Positions 13,469-25,794 of a stretch of DNA of 64,000 nt are shown piece after piece. The stretch comes from Thamnaconus septentrionalis. Its lineage: Eukaryota; Chordata; Actinopteri; Tetraodontiformes; Monacanthidae. How positions within the stretch are numbered: position 1 is the first letter of the stretch; each line of letters begins with the position of its first letter. The position numbers and the translations under genes were made by a program. The stretch lies in the NCBI GenBank assembly GCA_009823395.1, contig CM020514.1:13003466-13067465 (forward strand). Direction: 5' to 3'. The notes beneath the pieces were generated by a model, which saw only the letters and a program-made list of their open reading frames with translations, was not told where the DNA came from and made no database searches.

Positions 13469-13782
13469 AGGTCCACTGTGTAAAGTTTGGCATGATTTAT
13501 GGTTTTTATATTGGTAAAAGCTTAACATACTGCCCATAAACACAATAATAAAAGTTTATACCCGCAGTACAATAAAAGAATTTTGATTTTCCTACCCTTA
13601 GAATGGTTCTCGTATATATAAGAATACACAAAGCAATCAGGGTCTTGCTCCTAGTTAGCTGCCATCTAGCACCGCCATTTTTTTAAGGAAGCTCAGTTTT
13701 AAAGGAAAGCGCCCTAGATACAAATCAGGCTGTCAGACGCGCTTCCTAAAAGACCAGATTTCCTTCTACATACACTGGACCT
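13469..13782. mobile_element. Fish-type MITE with TTAA target duplication
   Basis: The left end AGGTCCACTGTGTAAAG is mirrored by a right end that reads AGGTCCAGTGTATGTAG on the other strand. Both ends are flanked by TTAA (13465-13468 and 13783-13786). The interior has no open frame. Elements with this end and with inner words like those at 13600-13680 are, from memory, common in percomorph fish introns. TTAA duplication suggests piggyBac-type mobilisation, but a 3-bp TAA target (PIF/Harbinger type) cannot be excluded. Confidence 0.75.
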
Positions 13783-15861
13783 TTAAATGTGTGGGAAAAA
13801 AATACTGTTGTTTTAATTCTAAGTCCCTCTTTGGCTTGACACGTGAGTACACCTGACAGCCCTCCAGTCCGTCTCCTCTGCAAACAGCCGATCAGGTGAC
13901 ACACACATTCAAGTCCGCTTAAGCAAACGTACTGGAGCAAGAGTAAATACAGCGAGCCACACCTCAAACGGGCCTGGGCTTTATTGCCGCAGTCAGTTCT
14001 AGCACAATCGGTCCCCTGGCGCTTTGCACTTGAGAGGTAATGTGTGCACGGGGGTTAAAGCTCTCGAGGTCTGGCGTGAACGTACGGCCTGAGAGAACTT
14101 CCTGTCGGGATATTACGCCAGAGTCAGAGTCGTCCTGGGACTGCGAGCGCGTCGTGGATCGCTCAGAGGGTCTGTCGCTACAACGAGGATGTGTAGGTTA
14201 CACTCCAGAGGAGGCAGCTGGGGCCCTCCACTTCTGGCCGCCTCAGCCATTCATGAAGGTTTAATGGAGCGTGATAATAAGGGCCAACTAATCTATAGAG
14301 GAGTGATGGGAGGTTAAGAGACCCTGGCTGACCTTTGGGTCTCTAAAAAAAAAAAGACGAAACGGGGAAAATGCTCGTGCATCTGTGTGTATGTGTGCGC
14401 GCGCGTGCAGTAAAGACTTCAGATCCAACAGTGACGGAAAGCCTTTTGCACAAACAATGAACCGTGAGGGGATGATATTTCTATGGAAGTGAATCAGATC
14501 AGAGGAGCAGAAAGCACCTTCTCCAACTCCTGCAGCAAACACGAACACAAGACCAGACTGGGGACGACAAACGAGAGCCATCAGGCTGGAAGCTGTGTTG
14601 CTCTTTGATGGAGCCAGAGTTTGCGTTCTACCGGGGCAATTTCCACACACAAATGACGCTGGTTCAACAATTCAATTCGCTGTCTCTCCTCTTCTTGTGT
14701 TTCTGTCCTTCTTTTCTCTACCTCTGAGCAGATTGCACTTACTGAAAGACATGGTTCTCGATCAATTGCTCGAGCAAAAGCGAATTCACATCATTGCCCT
14801 TAAAAGGAGAAAATGAATTTTTTCTTGTTGCAAAAAGAAAATGTTTGATTAAAGATGTTAATTATCATAGTTTTAATTAGACAGGACTGAAATGTAAAAA
14901 TTAAGTTATCGCTTTAAAAATGGGCAATAAAATAAAATGCAAATACAGACGATTCAAAAAAAGAGCACATTCATTGCTGTTTTATTGTGATGTCTGCGAT
15001 AACATTTCCCAGTTACAGCTGTCATTAAAAATTTGAAGGTTCCAAACTTGCCAATCCAGTCATTATTATATCACTATAATTGCCGCCTGCAGAAATGAGA
15101 GGAGCGCAAACGGCGCCGGAGCTGGTTAAACATCGACATCCTCCACCAACAAAGGCGGCGAGGGCGAGTTAATCAGCCGTTGCTAAAATGAGGAAATCCT
15201 CCCATTTCCCAGCTGCCACCTGTCACTCCACCTGACACCTGCCCCACTGGGCATGAGTCGGGGGCGGGGGGCCTTCCTACATGATCAGGTGCATGCTTGT
15301 AGACTTCCCACAGCGCGACACATGTGAACATACAGGCCGACATGCATGGACGCGAAAATTGGACCGTGTGTCAGACCCCCTGATGCAACAGTCAGACGCC
15401 GAGGGGTTTTCGCCCACTGTGGGACCACACACGCAGCACGCAGACGCAAAAGCAACAGTGGTTACACACGTGCGGAACAAACCTGGCTTTTAGCTGGACA
15501 CGGGAGGAGCAAAGTACGCAGGGGGGGGCACGATCTCAGTTTTACAGAATGAGGAAACACAGGGCACACACTCCAGACAAATTGTAAAATTATAAGAGAC
15601 GCACTTTACTTTTGGAAATGCCTTAAATAGTCGCGCTTTACGCGCAACCTGCAATCCGTGAACGTCTCAGGGACAAAGGACGTTATGATTATTGGTTGCG
15701 CTCCTACGATGAGCCTTTAAAATGACTCACCCGGGTGAGTGAGTGTTGCTGGCCTTTATAATGGCACGTTCGTTCACCCATGTACACATGTGCACAGCTC
15801 TACACTAATGTCAGACTGCATTAGCACACATCCATTATTTTTTCTTATTAAAAGAAGGCAC

Positions 15862-15865
<4 letters not shown>

Positions 15866-15915
<50 letters not shown>
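15866..15915. repeat. (CA)n microsatellite
   Basis: About 25 uninterrupted CA units. Confidence 0.9.
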
Positions 15916-15917
<2 letters not shown>

Positions 15918-18286
15918 CGTGCTTTAATCCTTTGTTATAGGCCTGGATCCTCCTCCAAACCGCATCCTGAGTTGATCCTAATGTGGACCAGTGACTCACA
16001 GGCCATTTCCCTTGATTCTATAGACACACATGTGTCGTGCATATCCGCTTGTTACGGTGCCCCAGTGCTGAACGCCCTCCTCCCCTCACAGCAAGTTACT
16101 GTAGCCAGACCCGGGCGTGGGTGGGTTGGATTTGTAAAACATTGCAAACTTTAACGTCTAGAACCCATCCCACTGACCCCTCCCCCTTGCCCCATGCATG
16201 CACATGCATCACACCCTCAGAATCCAAGATGGCGGCCCATTAATTTCAATGAAGTTGCTCACCCAGCGCATACGCTGAAAAAGTGTTTGACTTGTGGGCC
16301 CATTGAGCTTGCGCAGTAGTGTCACTTCCCATCATGCCTCTGTAACTCGCAGGTCTATGGGAAAAATGCTTTTTGGGCCCATGGGATTTATTTTCCTGCA
16401 GTACCTTGAGTGGCCACTGGGAAAGATTGTTGCGCCACCATATTAGTAGTCCAGTATCTAGTTCTTATAATACATCCATGCATGCGCTGACGTCTTGACA
16501 GAAGAAAAGCACACGACAGATTGCACGCATGTGTGCCTCGCAGCATGTGAGCGCCACTGCAAGAGATAACCTTGACAGTACAATAGCTTAATCTTAATTC
16601 CTAATCCGACCTGATCCCCGTGATACCCTGACATAACCTAAATATCATGCGGCTCCCCCACCACTCTGATCCCTATTAAAAGAAAAGCTGAGATGTTGCC
16701 ACTCGGACGCTATTATCCACTCTGGAGCGCGCTGTCCAGGTCTAATGAGCGATTTGTAGGATGACACACATTCATTGTGCCGGAGGGATTACGAATGCAA
16801 ACAGGCACTCTCCGACTTTGACGTTTCCGTCAGCCACTTCCAGCTGCAACCAGGTTGTTTGACGAGTTGCGTCAAAAAATGAAAAAACATGAGGCCATAT
16901 TTACCCCTTAAGTACGTCAAGTTTAGCTTTAGCGCTGACGTACATGCTGTCTAAGGGCACTGGAGGGTAACATGTGCTGGCCAAATGAAAGCCCACAATA
17001 GAGATTGAGGAGGAGACTTAACAATAAATCACCAGCTAAACATCTCTCTCTAAAGGCAGTCTTCTGTACTCTCTGGATAATTTCCTTATTTGGGGCAAAA
17101 GAATGCCGCTGTAGCAGTACAGTCAGTCTGCTGTAGGTAAAGGAGAGAGAGAGAAAAAAAAACTGCTGTGCCTTTCATCAAGTATACAATGGGATGGTTG
17201 ACTTGAATGGGACTGGAAAGAAAGTGGAGGAGGAGTGAAGACAGGAAGAAGTGACCAAGGGAGTGTCGGAAGGAAAAGAAGCCGGCGGGGCCTGAAAATG
17301 AACCAGGAAAAGAGAGAAAATATGAGGTTGCCAGATAACGGAAGAACGACGAGGATCGAGAGCAGAGCGTGTCTGAGTGCAACTTGTGCGTATGTGTGTG
17401 TGTTCGCTGGGCTTCCAACAAGACACAAGGGCTGGAAACAGACACACACAGGTGCTAATACACAGACAAAAGACGGACATGTGACTGCACGGACAAAACA
17501 AAAAGATTTACTGCAGGATTGAGACTCAAAAAGAAGCATGTAGTTGACAAACAATTCACTGTTACCATGTATGGTGAAAAAAAGCACCTTGCAAAAAAAA
17601 AAGTATAAACAAGGCACTACTTCACTGGATAGTTTTGCAAACAGGTCATCTGGTTGCCATAAGGTCCAGTGCTCGGCGCCATATCTGCTGAGGACCGAGA
17701 TATGTGAGACGCCTTCAGGATGGAGGCAGCCTGGACAGCAGCCATGTATAACTTCATATAAGAGGAGGACTAGACTGTTTCTGCCCTTTCACCCCCCGTC
17801 ACTCCACCCTCCCACCACACCCCCGTGCGCCGTCTCACTCTTTTCATCCGTCTTCACGTCTGTACCTTGTCTTCCCTGTCAGATGAGCTCAGACTGGGGG
17901 GTGAGAGTGGAGGTCTGGGGGGTGAGAGTGAGTTGAATGCTGTCTTGAAGGGAGTTTCACAGCTCTGTCTCATCTTTCAGAAGCCCAACCCTCCGTCGCA
18001 ACATCCTCAAGCTACGAGCGAGAAAATGGAAACCGCCTTTTGTTTGCAACGGGCTGCATGACTCACGAGGCAACTATGGGAAAGATACAAGGGAGGCTAA
18101 AATAAAAACCGCTGCCGTGCTCCATCTCTTTTTGTTTTTACAGAGACACACTAATAAGTACTTGTTGTGCTCTGGATTCGAATCAAACCACCGCTCCATT
18201 AATCTTCTGCAACAGATTCCTGCAACATAATCTTGAGCAGCCTCCCTGTGTTTTCGGCCTGGCGCACCATTCCATGGACATCCTGA

Positions 18287-18372
18287 AGCTAGGTCAGGCC
18301 ACCCTAGGCCAGGCCACACCAGAACAGACCAGACCAGGTAAGGTAAGGTCAGGCCAGGCCAGGCCAGTCCAG
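18287..18372. repeat. AGGCC-type degenerate minisatellite
   Basis: Short imperfect tandem units built on AGGCC, AGACC and AGGTA. It ends in three exact AGGCC copies followed by AGTCC. Confidence 0.7.
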
Positions 18373-19952
18373 GACGCCTGCCAGGTGAGGCCTCGTTGAC
18401 CTCCGGCTAATTTGGCGGTGCTGCAGAGCTGCAGCAGCTCGTCTGCGGCTGCAGCGGCCTTTCAGTTTAACAGCTGCGCGGGGACTCAGACCGTTGGCCC
18501 ATCCATCTCGGAGGTGTAATTATGCAGGAGAGGCATTAAAAGGTCAACCTCAGGCCGCGTCCGCCTTTGAAGCTGACGGCCACCACACTGTGGCTAAAAA
18601 GGCCGGTGGCTCCTCATGCGCTTTTGACCTCAGCGCGAGTCTGAATCAGAGCTGGCTGCTGGCCTGACTGACTCGGAGAGTTCAAAGGTAAGCAAAACAG
18701 ACAAATACAGGTGGCCTGGAAAAGCAGAGAGGTCATTTGTTTCAGAAGCACTTTATTTTTAGTATCAGGATTCACCTCGTTTTAAAAGAGAAAAGGGGGA
18801 AAACAATGTGCAATGTGAGCCCTTTGTTTCTGAAACTAAAAAGTGCGCGTGCCTGTAAAAACAGACAAATCGTCAGCAGTCCGCGCACTCCTTCATATCC
18901 ACAGAGGAAGAGGGTTTCAGCGGTCAGTATCGGGGGTGGAGGGGCGCAGCAACCGTGACGGCGAGCCAGGGTTCGATGACGGACAACTCCTCCTGCACTC
19001 TGCCTGATAACAGTGTTTACTCTCGTTACCTCACAGCACACTCCATCCAATGGAGACGCCCCCTGCACCGGCCACCGCTGTGAACAGATCTGAAGTGAAC
19101 GCCAAAGATTCATTTGCAATAATACAGTCTGTTTGTTTCAGTGCACCAGCACCCCAAAGGAGAGCAGCACTGCATTCTGAATAACGCGTTCAATAACGCA
19201 GATTATTTGCCTCAAGGCAACAGGCGCGACGCGGAGGCGCGAGCTCATGATGAAAAGTTTTTGTTTGTTTTGTTGTGTTTCGAACCCGCTCCTCTTTGGG
19301 TGAGTTACACAAAATATGGCAAACATTTTCGGCCGCCATTCCTGTGCAACTGGGGTAAACGAGTGGCAAAGTAATGTATTGTTTTTTAGAGATTCCGCTG
19401 TAAATGGGAGGTACTGCGCAGCAAAATCTTGAAAACATTTTGTTGCCACTCCTGCTGCTTTGAACTCAGCTCTTTAAAGAGAAGACAGACTGAAGGCTGA
19501 GCTCATAAGACAGACGAATATGCTTCATATCAACTCCAACGTGATCCAACGCCGGTGAGCTCCAGCTCCAACAGCTGCCGCTGGCCTCACCCCGGATCGC
19601 ATTTTCACTCCGAGCAAAACTTATGATGGGTCGCAAGTTCCACTGGGGCTCGGCTTCATTCTCAGACGGCTCCGCTAAGTCGTAACAGAATTACCGTGAA
19701 AAACGGATTAGTTTAATTTCCAAACAAATGTGCTCGAGGGATCCGGAGAGATTTGGCAATCAGAGAGAAGATCCTCTAATGCCTCGACATTTGCTTTACG
19801 CTCGAGTGAAAGGGGAAGGGGAGGGGGGTTGTAAGCAGACGGGCCTTCGACACAAGTTGAAGGAAGAGACAAAACCGCCGTGGCGCCTCGGTCGAAAAGA
19901 ACGGTTGAAAGAAAGGAAAGGTGAAGAGGCTCGTCAGTGAGTTGAGGGAGGG

Positions 19953-19982
<30 letters not shown>
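19953..19982. repeat. (ACAG)n microsatellite
   Basis: Seven or so uninterrupted tetranucleotide units. Confidence 0.9.
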
Positions 19983-19983
<1 letters not shown>

Positions 19984-21618
19984 GGCCTGTGACCGTGCAG
20001 CCCCTTGCAGACGTGAAACGCAATGTACACATTCCATCCTGCGATCACAGGACCCGCATCATCCGCTTCTCCATTCGCCTGAGCAGCCACATACATATGT
20101 TCGGAAAACACTGGCTTCCCAGTGAGTCAGTGAGCAGCAGAGCCGAGGTGGGAGACCGGACAAGGAAGGACAGCTTGCAACGAGAGAAATGAGCATCCTG
20201 GCTGGAGATGTTTGGCTGCTCCGTCACACGTCCCGGCGCTGGTATAAAGACACTTCCTTGCGGCCTCATGTGAAGGCAGGAAGGGCACACAAAATGACAC
20301 TGGGGTTCCAGGGATTTCGGAGTGAAAACAGTCCCCTGTTGGCCCTAAGGCTCATTACGTTCAAGAGTCAGCAAGCGCTGTGTGCGACTAATGGCCGCTC
20401 TTAACAAGGAAGCTGCATTTTATGTGTTAAAGATACCATCTGACACGGTGTTCAATACTTCAGCGGGAGTGTCCTTGGGTTTAGGAGGACAAATAAGCAT
20501 CTACGTGATGCAGACTGGTCAGCCATCCATCCTGAAAGCATTAGCCACAGCTGGCGGCGGTGGAGGGGTGGGACCAACGCTAGTGTGCGCAGTTAAAAAA
20601 AAAGGAAGAAAAAACAACTCTAAAACCCTGTGCTGGTCAGGAAATTGGTTAACCTAAAAGCTAAGTGCTTCCCCTTCCAGTCCTAGATGATCACAGCCAC
20701 CGATGAGATAATGTGACTTGCCAATTTGAGCTTACAACCTCAACTCCACACAGAATCCATTGGCTAATCAATGTGTTTCCAATAACATTTCAGCATCATG
20801 TCCCTGGTGTTGTTTTTTACTTCTAAAAACTGAGGATTTAATTGCATTGACAATTTTTAATGAAGCTATTGTGATCTGAAAATCAGGGAAACCTACTCGA
20901 TCGAACCCAGAGGTCCTGCAACGTTCGACTCAATCAAGGACTTTACACTTTAGTCTATTCTTTATTCTTTGCTCTTTATTCAAGAGTGTTGCTTTCATGT
21001 GGTTCTATCAATAAAGTCTACAATAAATTTTGCTTAGAAAAAAAAACACTCAATGGAGCCACATTCCAAAGTGAATTGTAGCAAACCGCTGTTCCAACAA
21101 TGCGACGCTGATAATGGAGGGCAGTATCAAGAGTGGCTGCCCGTCGGCTTGTGTCATTTGTGAATGCATGCACTATCACAAACACCTGCCGGCTGAGGGA
21201 ATTCGACCCTCCAGCCGAGAGGCTCTTTGCAGCTTCGATCGTGTTGCGGCGAGGTGATTGTGTTTTATCTCAGCGCAGCTTTGAGCACATCTTTCTCAAA
21301 TCTTCAATCACAGGCTCACAACCCGAGCAGAAATTGAGACACTGACGGTGCCTCCCGCGTATATGACATCACCCAGAGGCTCGGCATGCAGCTTTTGCTG
21401 TACACCGCAATGTATTGCAGGTGAAAAACACTTTTAAATAGTCACAGTCAAATATCTCACTGGGAAAAGGTGTTGGATTACATGACTTTTAAGATGATAT
21501 ACCTGTGTAACCTTCCTTTGTTTTGACAGAATTAGTTGGCACTTTGAAAAGCCAATTAAAGATCTCAGCACGATGCAAAGACACCTCACCAATGTGATCC
21601 AACAGTATCCCTCTCTAG

Positions 21619-21916
21619 CCCCTTTCCCACTGGCCAAAAAATCTGTTGAAACCTGCTAACAACCGGCATTTGGTGGAGACTGGATTCATTCAGCATGTTG
21701 CAGCACTGGCAAGACAGTGAAATTCACAAGCTTCTCTAGTCTCAAGCCCAACAAGAAAGTACAGTGATCACCGCCGGACTCGCTTCCATGCTGCTCTTCA
21801 TTGTTTACTTCCCTGAATTCTGTCGCACTTCATCAACGCAATCTCAGCGTGATGACGTCATCACAAAGCTTGCCAGCGGGGGTCAGACCCCGCTGGTTTT
21901 AGTCAGTTGGAAAGGG
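21619..21916. mobile_element. Probable MITE with CCCTTTCC termini
   Basis: The left end reads CCCCTTTCCCACTGG. The right end at 21904-21916 reads CCCTTTCCAACTG on the opposite strand. The interior is non-coding and contains a perfect 16-bp palindrome at 21849-21864. No clean target duplication is seen, so the exact boundaries and superfamily are uncertain. Confidence 0.5.
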
Positions 21917-24002
21917 ACAAAATGCCAATTGTTAGTGGGTCGATCCGCTAATTTCACAGCGAATGCGGCATAATTTAACTCTAAACAAACATGGGAACAT
22001 TAAAGCACCAAATAAAAAGAACAGCCTTACTTAAATGGCTACACTAGAAAATAAAATTAGAAGACTTTGATTTTCACAACAAACTTCCAGTCGTGTGTTC
22101 CAGTTTCATCCAGAATTTACAACCCCGTTTTTTTTGTTCAACACGACTCTCATCAGCTTGTTATAATCCATCTTTCATGTCTCTGCTTCACGCTTTCACC
22201 GCCTGCCGTTACTCCCTTTTTCATCATCTGCTCCATTCACTCTCCTCCCTTTGTTTTTCCGTCCTCCTGCTCTCTCAATCAATATCTCTGCCCGCTCAAA
22301 CCAGGAGCATTATTGTCAGTGGTCAAAGCCTCCCCCTCCTCCCCAAAGTGAGGCTCTCGGTGAGGAGCCTTGACAGGTCGGCGGGGAACAACAAACCCCG
22401 AGCAGAGCGGAGCGGAGCAGACGCAGCAGATTCTACCTCGAGGTGGAGCCGAGATGAGCCCTGAAAACCTGTTCAGTGGAGCAAGCAGACTGCTCCGAAG
22501 CACTTGGCCTTCAGTAGCCTGCTAATTCGCTGCAGACAAACGCTACATGTCCTGGAGCTAAAACGTATGTAAACCTCCTTTCCGAAAAAACAACGTGCGC
22601 CGAAGCCTTTGGGGCGAACCGCGGGAGAACGCCCTCATTTACATTTTACGAGAGAGCAGTGCCGCAGATGTCTGAGAGATAACCTGCGTTGAGTCGTGTA
22701 AATAGACAGAGGTGATAGCCACAACCACAGGGGGGGTCTTCACCGGCTTCCTTGAGAATTCTGCCGCCTCTCTCATACCTTGGGAGGGGAAAAGTGCAAC
22801 AAAAATGATATGCTCGTTCTAAAAATTTCTCCCGAGCTCTTCCAGCTCCGCATTCCTCAGCAAATACGCCCACGTTTTCAGCCAGGCGGACCTCTGACCG
22901 AGCTGCTGGCTGCGCTGCTCCCTATTTTACTTTATTTTTTCTTCCAGGACGGGCGGAACATGAGGCAGAGAGTCAGCTGTGGACATATTGTCCATGCGAC
23001 TCCTAGCTCGATAATACTCGCCAGCTGATACTATCTGCCAGCTCGAGCTGTGAGCTAAACGGCCTCTGTTTGCCTACAAGGGAGAAGTATGATTCTCGCG
23101 AGGGAAATTAACGGGTTTCAGCCTTGTCCCTTGGCTGGGTGAAGTTGTAAGAGCAAGCAAACCTGAGTTAGATATTTTAATAGATACTTAACAGATATTT
23201 TATGCCGGAGAAGACAAGGCAAAGGGAGGTGATAAAGCATCACACGAGTTGCTAACGGTTTCTAATGATCCCATCCAAACACATCTGAGCAAATGCTTGT
23301 GGTCCTTCACATCTTTAACCATACAGACCATAAGCCTCCCTTTACCACTGTCACTTCCTTGTGAAGCTACTGTGTTGTTGAAAGTGATGGATTGGTTCTC
23401 AGCTGCGGCATCCAATGAGCAGCAGATAACCAATAAAGGGGCGTGTGCGTCTGGAGAACACTCAGCTTGATTGATGATTTTACGGGCTTTTGCAACTGGC
23501 AAAACAACTTTAAACTCATTCCAGGATTAAGGCAATAAGAAAAAGGATTAATTATTTGAGCTGTATAATATATGTACGTTAAACATGCTGAAGCCAACTG
23601 GTGACTCTTGACATCAGAGACCAGTCCTGGTTTTAAAAACTCACCACAGGAATGAATAAAAATAAACACCACCACAAATGCGACTTGAAAAAACAACGGC
23701 CTATTACCCCAGACGAAATATCCCTTATTTGTGGAACCAGTGCAAGTATGCTAAGGGTGGGGTTGAACGTGTCAGCCAAAACTTCAGACTAAAAAACTGA
23801 GCCAATTCCAGGACAAAAAAAACCAAACCTTGTCCTGCTGGAAAAAAAAAAGTCTGAAGAGGCTCTGAGCTGTGTTTTAGTTTCTGCACAGCTTCCTGCA
23901 CTAAAAGAAGGAAAAAAAAACTGAGAACAAGGATAAATGGTCAGTTACAGACAGAGACAGACGGGGCCGACAGCAGAGGTTCTGCTTTTGCACTTATCCT
24001 CA

Positions 24003-24008
<6 letters not shown>

Positions 24009-24047
<39 letters not shown>
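24009..24047. repeat. (CA)n microsatellite
   Basis: About 20 uninterrupted CA units. Confidence 0.9.
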
Positions 24048-24049
<2 letters not shown>

Positions 24050-24540
24050 GTAAGCCAGGGGCCAAAACCCGCAGCCTAATTCAACAAACAGGCTGTGACA
24101 CGAGGGAACGGGGGTTGGAGTATCCCTGTGTGAATTCATGTGCACGCACACGCGCACGCCCACACACACAAATCCATGTGTATGGCCGGTGAGGAAAAAG
24201 AAAAGAGCAGAGTCAGGATCTGAGATGATCTTGCATGCATGCAGCGGTGGAGCACATGGTCTGGAGCCAGAGGGCCATTCGTTTTGGCCCCTGGAAGAGA
24301 AAAGAAATAAAGAAAACCCCCTACAGATTGATGACAGCCACACCGGAGCTTTGCACCGGCTTATCGTTTGTCTTGTGTGACCTGCAGGGGATCCGGCACG
24401 CATCCTCACGCACAATCAGTCGCGGTCGGTGGGAGGTCAGGACCCCCAGGATGACCCCGCCCTGCCCCGTGGACAGTTAGTCAATGGGTGAAATACATCC
24501 AGATGTTAAAAGAAGCGGGCTTCTTTATTTAAACTAATTA

Positions 24541-24700
24541 AAGGGATGGTTCACTCAAAATTGATTTCTCTTTTCTTTACCCATTTACCCTCAAATCATG
24601 ATGTGTTGTGAGGCTGTAGTGACGTTTTTTTTGAGGGAAAGATTTCCATCCAATGAACTGATTCTAGTGCTGTCATAGACTCCCATGAAAAAAAAAAAAA
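24541..24700. mobile_element. Possible DNA-element fragment
   Basis: The start at about 24541 (AAAGGGATGGTTCACTCAAA) is like the common terminal sequence of short DNA transposons in fish. No matching inverted end is found downstream, so only one terminus seems to be preserved, or the resemblance is incidental. Confidence 0.3.
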
Positions 24701-25735
24701 AAGAACAGTAGGAAGTGCAAGTGTCAGTGAGTAAAACAATTTGGAAGTGTCTGAGAAATGGCTTATGTTACATTACACTGTCATGTTTTTGGCCTGAATG
24801 ATATTACCTTGGAAATGAATATACCTAAGGTAATTTCCTGTGATCTTTTTAGCCTACGCGGCACTTAAAAGCGACCAAAAAAATGGTTTAAGAAAAAAAA
24901 GCTTGCAAAAATTAGCTAACGTACATTTTCCCTGAGGTCTGGCAGCAGCTGTTTCTCAGTAAGGGGAAGTTTTGAAAAAAAAAAACAAAAAAAAAAAACT
25001 AGGGCATCATTATTCCGCTTCTGTGTTCTTTTCCTTCAGCTGACCCCAGGGGATGCACCAACCTCAGATGACCGGACCAGACTTACAGACTGCCTCGGAC
25101 AGGAGACGAAGGTCTCCTTTAAATAGTCGTTCAGCAGAATAGCTTTTTCCTGTCTGCTCACAGCAACACACATCTGTAGCAGCGTTTCCATTCCAGTTTT
25201 TCGGAAAATAAAAGCGATATTTCTAAAATTTTGACAAAGAACAATTGCGATTGTTACACACAAGAGAAAGAAAACCAAAAAAAAATGGAGGACAAGCTGG
25301 GATTCCTGCGTTCATTACTTGCCGTGTTCTCTGCTTGTTGGCGCTACTTTTGTGATGTAAATCCTTCCCATTTTAGTCATCGCCTATGGCATTCGCGCAA
25401 CAGACACTTAGCACTCACCTCTTTCTCCCACATACGCATGCACACACACAATGCATAACTGCCAGTCATCCCAAGAATCCACGGACACAGCGAGAGAGAG
25501 AGAGTTCACACCCCAGCGTGCATGCGTGTCATCGGGGCGTGACACACCAAGATGCATTTGCCCGGCAGCCACCTGACACTCGTTGACATTTCACGCTGCC
25601 GCTGACTTCTGATGACAAACAGGGCCCAGTCTGTGCGCGCGCTTTCAAATTTGTGCGCCCAATGGAGCAACGCCGGCCATTCACGCGCTGACCTCAGTGT
25701 CACGAATGTTCTGTGTAACGTGGCTGAAGGTGAGG

Positions 25736-25740
<5 letters not shown>

Positions 25741-25780
<40 letters not shown>

Positions 25781-25794
25781 GCGTGTGTGTGTGT
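25741..25794. repeat. (GT)n microsatellite
   Basis: About 27 GT units with two GC interruptions near the right end. Confidence 0.9.

Larger units (their letters stand above)
13783..21618. other. Non-coding, presumed dip2 intron 1
   Basis: No supported exon. Contents include a long CA tract at 15866-15915, a short AGGCC-rich tandem tract at 18287-18372, an ACAG tract at 19953-19982, and a stretch around 16200-16470 that looks like a decayed dispersed repeat. AT-rich sequence at about 14,810-15,080 has no visible structure. Open frames here lack domain resemblance and sensible splice context. Confidence 0.5.

Noticed and set aside
18287..18372. CRISPR-like array
   Set aside because: Units are short and contiguous without unique spacers; it is a degenerate minisatellite in a vertebrate intron.
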